DNA from: Maylandia zebra
Lineage: Eukaryota > Chordata > Actinopteri > Cichliformes > Cichlidae
DNA length: 64,000 bases
Reading direction: 5' to 3'
Assembly (NCBI RefSeq): GCF_041146795.1
Contig: NC_135185.1
Coordinates: forward strand, 6,931,529-6,995,528
Both the position numbers and the translations under genes were made by a program. This document shows positions 1 to 12,600 of this stretch, in pieces. Position 1 is the first letter of the stretch. Every line of letters starts with the position of its first letter. A model generated the notes under the pieces. The model made no database searches. It had not been told where the DNA came from and saw nothing but the letters and a program-made list of their open reading frames with translations.

Positions 1-668
1 TGCAGAGGGTTGGTGCAGGTTTTTAAAAAGGGGCTGTCTTATAAAATGTAAAAAGGTATTCTGGTTTTGATCTCACATGGTCAGATGTGTGATGGGGGGG
101 ATTATTCAGAACCCGATAAAGCTGAAACAGGTCTTCAGTTGACTGTGAAAATTTTTAAACTCACCTCAGGTTCTTCTAACAACTACTTCAGGTTTTGTAA
201 GGTACAGGCGACAGTGGTGAAAATATAACTAACTAAAGGGACTCTAGATTTTTCCTTTTCCTCAATCTCTGCTGATTCTCCAGCACTTAATCTTCAGTAT
301 AGTTCAAGATCTGATGAATTCAGAAAAGTTAAAAATATCAGGAAACATTTAAAAATCTTCAAATGTAAAGTTTGATTAACTGGAGAAGCACCTGATGTGT
401 TTTTCATCACGAAGAATATTTAAGTTATTAAAAATGTTGTCATTGTCACAGTGTTGGAAATGAGGTGCTTGTTTCTGCCAGTGTAGTTTTTTTAAGCCCC
501 AAGATTAAACTTGATCTGCATCTAAAAGAATGCATTGTATATTTTCTTACTTGTGCAAAGAATTCAAGTCCACAGAGCAGGAAACATATTAGTAAAAGCC
601 CGCAAAATTGAAATTGTTCTATAAAGGTGTGACTAACAGCTGGTATTTTCCCCCCTTTAAAATTTTAG
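1..668. other. Intron of larp1b, no coding sequence seen
   Basis: AT-rich intronic sequence before the first visible larp1b exon. The acceptor at its right end is a C-run followed by AAAATTTTAG at 659-668. I see no exon-like open frame here, so the missing 5' exon or exons lie left of the window. Confidence 0.6.
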
Positions 669-3600
669 CAACAACAAAATGTCCTCAACAACAATGGAAA
701 GAAGCCTCCGTCTTTGCGCAGAGATAAGGAGAAGAAAAGAGAGCGACCGGAGAGAAAATCTGAGAGCAGCCATGATGGAGGTGAGAGCAAAGAGAACCAG
801 GAGGCTCAGGTGGAGCCGATGGGAGAGCTGACCAAAGATGAAGAGTCAAAAGCAGGACAGGACGCCAAGAGTGCCAACCTGAGGAAGAGAGGAGGTATGG
901 GAGAGCAAGTCATTGATGAGATGAAGCTTTGTCTCTCTCTCTTTCTCTCTCTCTTAAATGGTTTGGATAAGGCTAATGACAGCGGCTACAATCCTGATTG
1001 ATTCTGATTCACATACATTTCATCACCGTCTTGTGAAGTTATTCATCTCCAGAATGTGGTTTTTTTTCATACAGATGTTTCTTGAGTTCCAAATTTGGAG
1101 ATGCATATTTTTCACTCGACTGTGATGATTTGTATTTTTTAGCATGTCTGTAACTGTATTAACTCTGTAATTGCTGGCTGGTGAAGACTGGTGCATGCTC
1201 TGCTGTGATTATCTTACGTGTTTCTCTTCCAATGATCCACTCCTACATTGTAAACATCACAGGCACCAATCTTTGTGGAAGCCATTCAGAGATAAGCACC
1301 TTCATTAATTCCTCGATGTCTAAACTAGAAGCGAAAAGTTTTGTTTCTAAATAAAAGAAAAGACATTTTTAAACTATGTTTTGACCTAATATAGCGTTTA
1401 AATCAGCTGCCAAACTTTAATAATTTAAAATTTGAAGTGTAGTGTAGGAGTGAACATTAAACAAAATGCCTGAATCACATTGTTAATAAGAACTTTACAA
1501 GACTATGTAGAAGTAATTGACACAAATGTTCTATAGAGATGCAAAAAGCTGCTAAATGAAGCAACAAAATCTCTGACCTAGAGACAAACCAGTGACTGTG
1601 TGGCAACCACCAGTTGCAAGGGAAACAGTTTTCCCCCATCCAGTTGACTAGAGCTTGCTGGAGATTGATGGCAGTTGCCATTGTTGTGAAATCGATTTGC
1701 TAAAGCACCAGTCACACAGGCCTAGAGACCAAATACCTACTCCATGAACAGCTATAGTTGAAATTTCTCTAAAATCCTAACCTTTTCTTGCATGCACATA
1801 ATCTGCAAGAGTTGTTCATCATATTGGATGATTGATAACCACCGGTCACAAGGGAATAATGTGGATTCTCCGATCCAATGGTGAGTGGTCCTTGGAGTTT
1901 CCTGGCAGTCACTAGGTGAAATCGGTTAACACCCTAATAACACCCAAAACCTAACTCTGATTACTTTGATCAGTAGTCCATAGTTTGCATGCTGGTCTGT
2001 AAAAACTCGCCAACCCATCAGTAGTAAAATTTGAAAAAGTGCAACGCAAATCAGAAACAGAAAACCTCGTAGAAGCTGTGCCTTTTGAACCCTGTTGGTT
2101 GAAGCACTGAGGCGCAACTTAAACTCTGAAGGCAAACGCTCTCTGTTCCCGGTTTGTGTTGCACTTTTGTGTTCCACAGTTAGAAAGTAATTGGCAGGTG
2201 GGGATCATACTTTCTGCGTCTGCGCGTCCGCTACAGTTTCCTTGAGTCCCAGTAACCTAAATGTCATTATCAGGCAGTCAGTGTGACGGTCTGTGTGGAT
2301 GGGCTATGCCTGCCTGGTTTTTTGGGGGGGGTTTGCACCCACACGTACTTGGAGAATTGACATTACAGCCACAACGTCACAACTGGACACCGACTAGTCT
2401 CTAGGCCTGTGTGACTGAGGCATTAGATACTGAAGCTACAGCGTCTCACATCCAAAATGGCAAACAAGTTAATGTCACATGGTTTGCAGTTATGTGGCTA
2501 CAAAACCTGAATACAGAGCATTAGTACAAAAACCCTAGAAGCTATGGGTACATGAGAATAAAGACTTTTAAGTCCTTTATTTGCTAAACAAACCTGGAAT
2601 ATGATTAAGTAGTCATTCATTGCTATGATGAAAGGTTTACGCTGCAGTTTTAGTCACCATGCAGCTTTATTTCTGGATTTGATCTTTTTTATTCCCCCCC
2701 TTTTGGACCAAAACTCTACAAGCTTTGTTTTCGGTGTGCAATCATCGTTAGGTAACAAACGTAAGTGGGTTTCTCTGCCGCTGGAGGAAGTGTCCCGGGA
2801 TGATGATGCCAAGACGCCCGGCAGGGGCCCAGCACGCTCAGACACAGAGCCCATCGATGACTCGTCTGACCTCACGTCGCCTAATCAAACGCTCCATAAT
2901 AACAGGGCGCATGATAGCACCAGGAGTAAGTGGCCTCGAGCTCACTGTTTACTGTTCACGTCTTCAGTCTTTTTCTTTCTTCCTCACTTCGCTGGGCTGG
3001 CTTTGCTTTTTATTTCTCTGGTATCTTTTTAACATTTGCTCAGCAAGCTGCCATCTGTCTTTAGTGTCCACATGGCTTTTTTCCTACTGCATGGCTCAAT
3101 GAAAGCATGACTTTTTTTTTTTTAATTTGGCGAATATCTTGCATCAGATGGATGATTTAAAGCTTCTTTGACATTTATTCTCATACAAATTGCCAACAAA
3201 ACCAAATGTTTGTAATTTTTCCTGCAAATAAAAACAAATATTAAAAGGTTTCAGATCTCTGCAACGAGAACAGGCTGCTGCTGCTTGTCATAAAGCTGTT
3301 GAGCTAACTGGATGTTGGTGGACATTTTTATGTTTTTATCATCTGTGCTGACAGTAGTCCTTCTAGTTTAGATGATCTGGCTGTTATCAGGGTTTATTTA
3401 CAACTTGTTTTTATATTGAAGCTTTAGACAGTTACAAAATATTGATTACAATCCTTTAAATTTACTTAAAGACAAGTACTATTTAAATAAAAAAGCAGTT
3501 TACTTACATTGAGTTTCTTGTTCAACTCAACTTCTTAGTAGTTTTAAATCTAAAAGTTTAATAATGCCCTTCAGCGGTACATGGAAGAAGTTGTAGGCTT

Positions 3601-6600
3601 TGATCATGAGTGTATGTTTTCCTGTTCATAGGTTGGCGAAGAGAGCCGCGGGACTATGGCGACGATGCTGCAAGCATTCGGAGCGACGGTGGGAGTGTTC
3701 GTGGAGGAATACGAGGAAGAGGGAAGGGACGTGGACGCGGAAGAGGTCGTGGGCGAGGTGCAGACTAGTGTTTTTCATTCATTGCCACACATAAATTGGA
3801 AGCAGAATCATCAGCAATGCAATTTCTGTCAAAGACAAGAAAATCCAGCTTTTTGAAGTGTTCTCTCCTTCATATGCCATTATTTGTTCCTTCTGTTCTT
3901 TTGTTTTTAGGACGATATGAATACCCGCTCAACTTTGGAGACTCTCAGTCATCTGATGGTTCTGCTCAGGCCCCTGCAGAGTTTGGCACCAACATGGTTT
4001 ACTACTACAATGATGGCAACAAATTCCAGATGTACACGGTGGATGAAAAGCTTCTTAAGGAATACATTAAACGGCAAATGTAAGAATTTAATACCTGGAA
4101 AAAATATTGTCCTATCTTATGGAGGCTCTTATTACTTTTTACTATTAATAGCTCGATGTTCCAGCTTCATGAAGCATACTTCAAATTTAAAAAAAAAATT
4201 GGTTATTTTAAGCAATGACATATTTTTTTCTGGATTAAGTAGAAGGTTGTAAAAATCAGGTCATTTTGTAGTTTGCATTTCTCAAACAAATACCAGAGCA
4301 GGTCCAAATATGCAGCGCAATCCATTCGCCAATTTTAGCACCCCAACCTGAGACATGTTAGTTGAACTAATAGTATTGCTTCAAGATGGGAATGCAACAT
4401 GGAGTGTGGCAAAAGATGTTTGCCGCCTCTAAAATTTGGAACAGCTACAAACAAAATGGGTAGGTTACATGAGGAACACGCATGGATAGATCATAGTGAA
4501 ATCCAAAGCATCAGGACGGAAAACGCAGAAAATTGCACAACAACAAAAAAAATGGACAGAAATACGAGGCAGTGTTTGTGGCAGAACTGAAAGGAATGTG
4601 CTGAACGAAACGGAAAAGCCAAAAAGAGAACCAGTGCAAACACCTAAACGGAAGAAAACAATATGACAGGAGGTTTAACGAGAATGAACTGTGGACGATG
4701 GGACGAAAGTGATGATCTGCTGCTGAGATGATGCTAAACTTCTGTCTGCTGCTGTTCCAGTGAAACGCATCCAGATGATTGAAGAAAATATTCCATACAG
4801 ATACATTTTCCTTTTCAGTTTGTCTCTCTTTTTATGAATAATCACATTTTCATAGTCAGTAATGACATTTAGGCACCATTAAAGCTAAATTTCCTGTTCT
4901 TCCTTCCCTTGTGTAACATAGTAAGTGAAGTGTTTTCGGATTTTTGTTGTTCTCTTATTTCCTCAAAACATTTCCTCGAGTATCCTTTTAAAAGTCACTC
5001 AGTTTAAGACCATAAATTCATTAAGGTCTGTCTTTATTTCTGTAGTGCATTTTTCATACCAGTGTGATCAAAAATAACGTCTGAAAGAGATGAGATAGAA
5101 ACGTCTATAGAAGAGGGGTGAGGATGTCTCAGTACATGTATGATAGGCAGTGATCTGGGTTCAGGGTGGCCTGCAGGGGGCAGTGTCCACTGCTTGTCTG
5201 CCTGACACTTTTGGGCCTCATTGCTGTTCAGACTGGAGGGTGAGGTGAAATGCTAAATATAGTCTGAGTGGTTTGAAGGGGACAGGAGATGAATTATACC
5301 CAGGAGTGACTGGGGAAAAAACTGTTAGAGGGTGAGGAGGGGAGGAAGAAGGGGTGAGGGAGGATAGAGAGGCCACTCTTGTCTTCTCCTTTCTCATCTC
5401 ACTCAGCGTTATTCAGGCTGCTCACTCAGCCAACGTTACTCTGGCTGCTTGCCGCCCGCAGGGTGGGCACTAAAGTGTGCCATGGTGATTTCAAATAGTG
5501 TGACAGGCAGTCAGCATGGAGCTCTTCCAGTCTAGATATGGTGCTAAAGTCAGACTGTCTTTTTTTTGGTAAGGATTATAAAAGAAAATATGATTTCTTA
5601 ATATATATTTTTTATACTTCTTTGTATTGGTGACTTACAGGTTTCTACCTCAATACTAGACTGAAATGTTTCTGTAACACAGAGTATTGTAAATTATTTG
5701 GGAATAGTTCCTGATTCCTGAAATCAATGGAGCCTCAGGGGCACAGGCACAAATTTGCCAGCTTCACTATAATACTTCAAAATGGGTAATCTGCTCCTTT
5801 ACGGATCTCCTTTATGGACTGTTAAACAACTTTGTTTTGTTTGTGCTGGTGATTAAATGTATTATGTTGTCCTTCCTTTTCAGTGAGTACTACTTTAGCC
5901 TCCACAATCTGGAGCGAGACTTCTTCCTGAGGAGAAAAATGGACACGCAGGGTTTCCTCCCCATCTCCCTCATCGCCAGCTTCCACAGAGTGCAGGCCCT
6001 CACCACTGACGTCAGCCTCATCATTGAGGTAGCATCACATCACCAGTGTAAATGCTGCGTGTGCTCAGGCTGTAAAGCTTGTTTCTTGTCACATCAGTGT
6101 TTGTTTTGTCGGTTAGTTTTTAACTTCTAATCGTGCTAAGTTTGACATTTGTAGAGATGGTAGCAGTGAAGGACTTTGAGAAGTCATGGAGTGCTACTTT
6201 TCATGACAAATGAAATGTTTTAAAAATAAGTGTGTGTGTAATTATTTATTTTTTATCAATGCTAAACTAAAAGTTCTTATATTCTTAACTACATGCCTTG
6301 ACTTTAATGCTTGGCTCTGGTATCTATCTCGCATTTTGAAGGCTCTGAAGAGCAGCACAGAGGTGGAGCTGGTTGATGAAAGGATCCGCTGTAAAACAGA
6401 CCCTGAGCGTTGGCCGATTCCCACCCCTACCACCGTTGGTTCCCCTCGCACCGACTTCTCCCAGCTCATTAACTGTCCTGAGTTTGTTCCTCGACAGACC
6501 CTCAATGCCACAAACTCCGGTCAGTATCCTAATGATATCCTCTCAGCAAATCTCATGATGTAGATGCATAGTGTGTATCCAAAACCCCATATATATAGAA

Positions 6601-9600
6601 TGTTAGCACTTTGGGGTGTCGTGTCCCTTTGCTATACAAAAATTAAGTTCTATTTAAAGAGCACCGCTAAGCGGCCCCTTTGACACTGGGTGAACTATGA
6701 ACACAGTTTATTTTGACTCGGTTTTCACCAACCTACTGCCCCAAATATTCAGTTGAGCAGCAAATGTGGATTAAACGCAGCTGGAAGGCACCACAAACAT
6801 GACATTGCTGGAACATTTTACTAAATGAGCCTACATATTTGGGAGCAATGGCTGCAGAAGCACAAAATCACAGTGGATAGAGAGACAGTAGACAGACTGG
6901 CTTTGAAATCATGAGATTTATTGACGCTGTAAAAAAGCATCATCTTTATGCTTGAATGATTAATTCAGTCTAATTATTTTTATTTTTATTTTTCCATGCT
7001 AAATTAAACATCCATATTTATGATTTCTTTTTTTAAAATTTAATAATTAAGATGACGCTGTCTGGAAGTCATAAAAACAGGTTTTGATGGACACTTTGTA
7101 AACAAGCTGACAAAGCTGCCATTAGTCATCAAAAACAGTTCAGTTTCTCTAATATCAGGTATTGTTGAGTTGTTGGTATTGAGATTAAACGCACAGTTTT
7201 ATGTTGCTTTGAGCTTTTTGTTTTTTTACTCTGTACAAGGTTGACTGAGTGTCTGTGTTACGTGTCGGGGTTTTCAGCTTCATCACCTGTGAAGGCAGCG
7301 ACTCCTCCTGATCCCGTGCAGCCTCAGGACTCCCCTGACCCTGGCTCCTCCAGCCAGGAATCTCTACCGGCCACAGATGACTCCAAAGATGCCCTCGCCC
7401 CCAAGCCCGACCCTGACGCCTGGATCCAGGTTGAGAAACGTCATAGGCAGCCCTCTGCAAAAGCAAAGGTAGTGAGTGCAAAAAGGTGAAACGGGCCACT
7501 CCCCTCATGCCTAGGGTTGCTTTAATTTTGAGTATGTTATTATGGTAACTGGTAGAAATTATGGCCATAACAATCAGAACTAGAAGGGCACACGCATGCT
7601 TCACTCCTTCACCAGGTTTCATTAAATTAAAAGTTTTCAAACATATTTTCCATCTTTCATCCCTTCCATTGTCTCTCATTTGTTACTACGTCATAATGCT
7701 TGTCTTCTCCTTTCCTCTGTGTTTACTGTCAACACCTTTCGCCCATCTCCTCCATCTTTTTCCTGGCAGTATGTCAGTGATGAAGTGTGCATTGCCGGCT
7801 CTTCTCTCTCCACATCGCTCCAGCCTCACTGCCTTTCCTCTGCAGTTGAGTATTTCCTCCAGCACTCACTCATCCAAGCTTGTCCTCTGCCATTTCTTCC
7901 ATGTGCTTCTTTTTTTTACTTAAATATTGCATGTCTGTTTCTTTACTTCACAAATGAACTCGATAGGGGATTAGTTATACCGTGTTACAGCTAAGTCCTT
8001 CACAAAGTTATAATTCTGATTTTATGCTTTAGAGAGACGGTGGCGATGAACCTTGTGGTTGTTTTTGGAGTGTGCAGTGGGTGATGCTGATGAACTGAAT
8101 TGGATTATTCACAGATGTATTTCTATTATTTAATATAACATTAATAATAGAAATGCGTGTAAGAAACATTGTATTAATGATGGATCAGTATAACTCTGGA
8201 CTGTTTGTTTGCCTAATATAATTGGATGGCTTAATCACATTTATTATGTGTTTACACCTCGTTTCCAGCAGGTCTTGTCTGTTCCTTTGTTAATGGCTGT
8301 GTATTCCCTGTGTTGTCTAGGGGGATAGTAAAACGCCTCCTCCCAGCCAGCAGCCTCCTCCACAGGCAGAGCCCGACCAGGAGGAGCTGGACTTCATGTT
8401 CGATGAGGAAATGGAGCAGATGGCGGCCAGGAAGAACAAGTTCACAGACTGTTTAGATGAGGACGACTCGGACTATGAGCTGGATGACCAGGATGTGAAC
8501 AAGATCCTCATCGTCACCCAGACTCCACCCTACATCCGTAAGCATCCCGGTGGGGATCGGACAGGTAACCATGAGTCCCGAGCTAAAATTACCGCCGACC
8601 TGGCCAAAGCCATCAACGACGGGCTGTACTACTACGAACAGGACCTGTGGAAGGGGGAGGAGCCAATCGAGTGCATCAAGGTAAGACGAACGTGAAAATC
8701 ATACTGTACGCGTTACGTTAATGGTGGATTTTAAAGTCTTAAAGGCTAGACTGTAATACACTCGTATAGCATCAGTGAACGCTGTATATTTTATCTATTT
8801 TAAAAGTTTATAGATGACTGAAATACCACACCAAATACTCAAACTCCCTTTTTTTAAAAAAAATCAAAATAAAGTCATTATCTTCTAGAAGATGATGTAT
8901 GGATCAAATATAGGGAAAATTATTTTTACCTGCTGGACATACAGACGACCTGCATTTTTAGATCAGTACGCAGCATTTTCTGCTTGGAACTGACAGCTAA
9001 TAAAAAAGTCTTACAGTCATCATGTAGCGTGTTGGAGCAGGTCTGCCAGAGAGCGGTTAAAAAAAAAACTGCACTGACACTAGAAAAGAAACACCCAGTA
9101 CAGACATGCACGTACAGCACACAGCGTAGCAAATCATGCCTGAACAAACCAGCCTTTGCATCTCGCTGCTATTCACAGAATATTGCTCAAGTTTCGTATG
9201 TGTTTGCATATGTCAGTTCTAACGTAACATCCATGGAAACATTGACTCTAACTTGATTTTAGACGTTGAAACTGCTTTGCAGTTATTAGGCAATACTCTG
9301 GATCATGCTAAGTTAGCTGTCTCATTATCATTCCAGGATTTGTGCTAAGCTTGTTTTGGTGTTGCATGGATGAATTCTTCTGAATTTCTCTGGTGTAGTG
9401 GGCTTTATATGGTGATCACATTTAAACTTTATAGTCTGAAATTATTTAGACTTAACACTCGAGTCCAAAAGGTCTAATTGGACTTTGTAATGAGGTTGTT
9501 ACCAAAACTGAGAATTAATTAAATAAGAACTTTAATTGTAATATTTACAAATTTTAAAGGGTAAGAAAACCTGGTGTGCATCAAGCCATCACCATCCCAT

Positions 9601-12600
9601 CCAGTTATTCAGTCACCATCGCTGTCACAATGTTTGATGGCTTGGAATTCGACATATTTATGCATTATTGAAGGCTATCTAAGTGCGCCCACCCGGCTCT
9701 GTGGAATAGGAGGGTCTTTGAGAAGTTAATACAGATCAGGCTATACTACGTATGCACAGCCAGTGGGTAGAAGCGATAGACTCAGCAAACCTGGAGCCCA
9801 GACTTCTTTGATATAAACTGTTAGGTAGTTGGAGCAAAAATACCCCGAAAGGCACAAACAACTGTGTCAGCATCCTTCTGTTAACTTCCAGCCTTTATAT
9901 TTTTTAAATAGGTGAGGAGTTGTCAAAGAAGAAATAAGTGTTTTTATTGGTCCAAAGTGCTGACTTAGAAAGTCACCATAAACGTTTGTATTATCAGCGA
10001 ATCCTCCGTTTCCGCCAGATTTGATTTTGAAGAATTTATCCAGGAGAGTTTTCTTGTGTTTCCACAGCTCACAAGTCCTGCTTTAACTTTTGCGTTTTAT
10101 GCATTGTGTTCTAATTCTAGCAGTTATAACAGTGTTACAGCCACACCTGACATTTAGCACAATATACATGTACCATATTGTTCTTTTAAATTGTGTTTTA
10201 AATTGTATTGTTATCAGATCACTGATATGGAAATCACTAACAAATTAACTAGATGACACAGCAGACTGCCACATGATGGATCAGAAATCTAATGCTGGGC
10301 TGAAAAATGAGTCTGTGTATGTTTGTATTGTAACCAAAGCACTCTGCTATGGTTGCATTAGGGCTCATATCTCATAACCATTACTGTCTGCACCACCTCT
10401 TCAGTGATGATCATTGTGAAGTTGCATTGTCTTACATTTCTTTCTTATACAGCAGGAAACACAATTGCACATACTAGAGTGGATATATAGACGGTATATG
10501 ATTGAATGATGCTGCGGAGCATTGGGGTAGCCCTTGGTTGCTTTCAACTGTAGGTTTCCTTTAAAGCGTAAGCACTACTGGCACTCATGCCACTTTGACA
10601 TGAAGACATTGTGACAGAGCTGTTAAACCTCACACCGTGCAGAGGAGGGACAAAAATAAATGCACCATTTACTGTCCACTATACAAGCCTCCAGACTACA
10701 GTTGCTTCCAGAGCTCAGCGACCTCCTTTTGAAAGCTGCCTCTTCTGTGGATACAGTGCATGTACAAACTCTGACTATAGGTCACACAGCATTATGCAAG
10801 CCTTACATTAGAACAGAACTATAGCACAGCACCAGTGTATATTCAGGTTTTACAACACTACAGCATCGTATAATGTTGATGGCCAAACGTCAGTAGCAGG
10901 TCACCATAAATCACATCATCAGTTTAAAACACTTTGGTCCCATTCATCAGCATAGATGATGTAACCTTCAGTTACATGGAAGTGGATCAGTAGGTGAAAA
11001 GAGACTTTTATGGATTCAGAACAGAACAGAAATGTCTGCTTGTTTTTTACCAGCATATGAAGGGTGTTCTCGTAGTGGAAGAAAAAACAGAAGCAGACTT
11101 AAATCATTTGAAGATGTTTAACGTGGAAACACATTAAAAAATCTTAATTAATAGCTTAGAAGTGCGATTGTTTTCTTAAATCCATATAAAATGCATGCTG
11201 GCCAAAGTAATTTAGTTTGTAATTTGCAAGAAGTAGGCTTGTTAATATTATTTTGGTGAACTGATACATTTCTTGATAGCATGTTTTGCCTATTAAGAGA
11301 CACGGCCACTTTCCTAGAGCGTAAGGGGGGTTTGAAAGGCTTATTTTATCAGGTCAGCTGTTCCAAATAAATTTGAGATGCATGTTAGAAAGTGGGTCTA
11401 TGATTTGCGTGCATGCGTATGTAAAATTTGAATTAAATGAGCATTAAATTATCATTGACTTTTCTGTAATCACTTACAAGAAAAACTGATGTCAACATGT
11501 CTATTAGTGGAGAAAAGTCTCTGTAGTATTAGTAACAGGACAAAAAGAGCACGATGAGGAGTTGATGCACGGGCTGTGGAGAAGTGTTGGGTCAGAAGGT
11601 CTACAAAGGGGAACTGAAAGGAGAAAGTAGGAGTCATTAGTTGACCTTTAATACCAAACAGTTAGAGCAGCAGGTTAAACATCAAGAACTCTCACACACT
11701 GCCACCTCATCACTGGCAGCGTCAGAGCCGTCCACAACTCACAAAGACAAAAACATATCTGTTACACTCAGCAAGAATCATTTAATCCTGCATCTGTCAA
11801 CAAACTGGGGCTGTAAAATCAGAGCAGAAATGAAAGCTTGCTGGTATAACGGTGACCAAAATGACAAATGAAGCCAACCACAAAAGCAGAATCAACTATA
11901 AGAATCTTTATTCAAGCTGCTCTGTGAAGACGTTTTCAACGGGGTCAGCTCATTCATGGGCTCAAGGGTTGGTCAATAAATAAAGCATGTGGGAAATGTT
12001 TTGCCTGAGCACACATGCACCAAGGCCACCTGCATATTTTTCTTCCCCCTCTGTCTGGTGCTGACGTGTAAAGTACAAAGTCTGCAACACATGTGCTGTG
12101 TGTCACACAGGCCTGCATGGCTGCAGCTGCTGGCGTGTGAGTGTTTTTTACCACCATAGTGAAGTGTTATCAGTTTAAACAGCCTGTAACGGCCAAATGT
12201 AGTATCTGAGGGGAAGTGCAGAAATCCTTTTATTGATTAATTTGACTTAAAATTGAGATTTGTCACTAGGAAATCAACTAAATAAGAAGATTGTTTTCAG
12301 GGCTGCAGTGAATTGCTTCGTGTTGGATCAGTAATTATATTACTTTGTTTAAGAGCTTAAAAAATATCAGCCTCCAGCTCATCTCTTTTTGTTACCTTAT
12401 CAACAGGATCATTTGTTTTATCTGTGTTCGGTTCAAAGTGCAGCATTTATTGTTGTTTTTCTGCTTGGATAAAAGATGATCTCAAGGCCGTGTTAAAGGA
12501 GTGCAAATGGTGATGATCAGTGGTCATCTAACTCTTCTTTTTTTCCTTTTTCCCCCCCTTTTGTCACATTTCTGCTCCCCAGCAGGAAGTGGAGAACTTC

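Noticed and set aside
7185-7679. 164-codon minus-strand frame
   Set aside because: Antisense to the larp1b exon at 7278-7468; composition follows the exon.
7760-7860. Possible extra larp1b exon after a TTTTTCCTGGCAG acceptor
   Set aside because: No matching donor in frame, and the flanking exons join directly to a continuous LARP1-like sequence.
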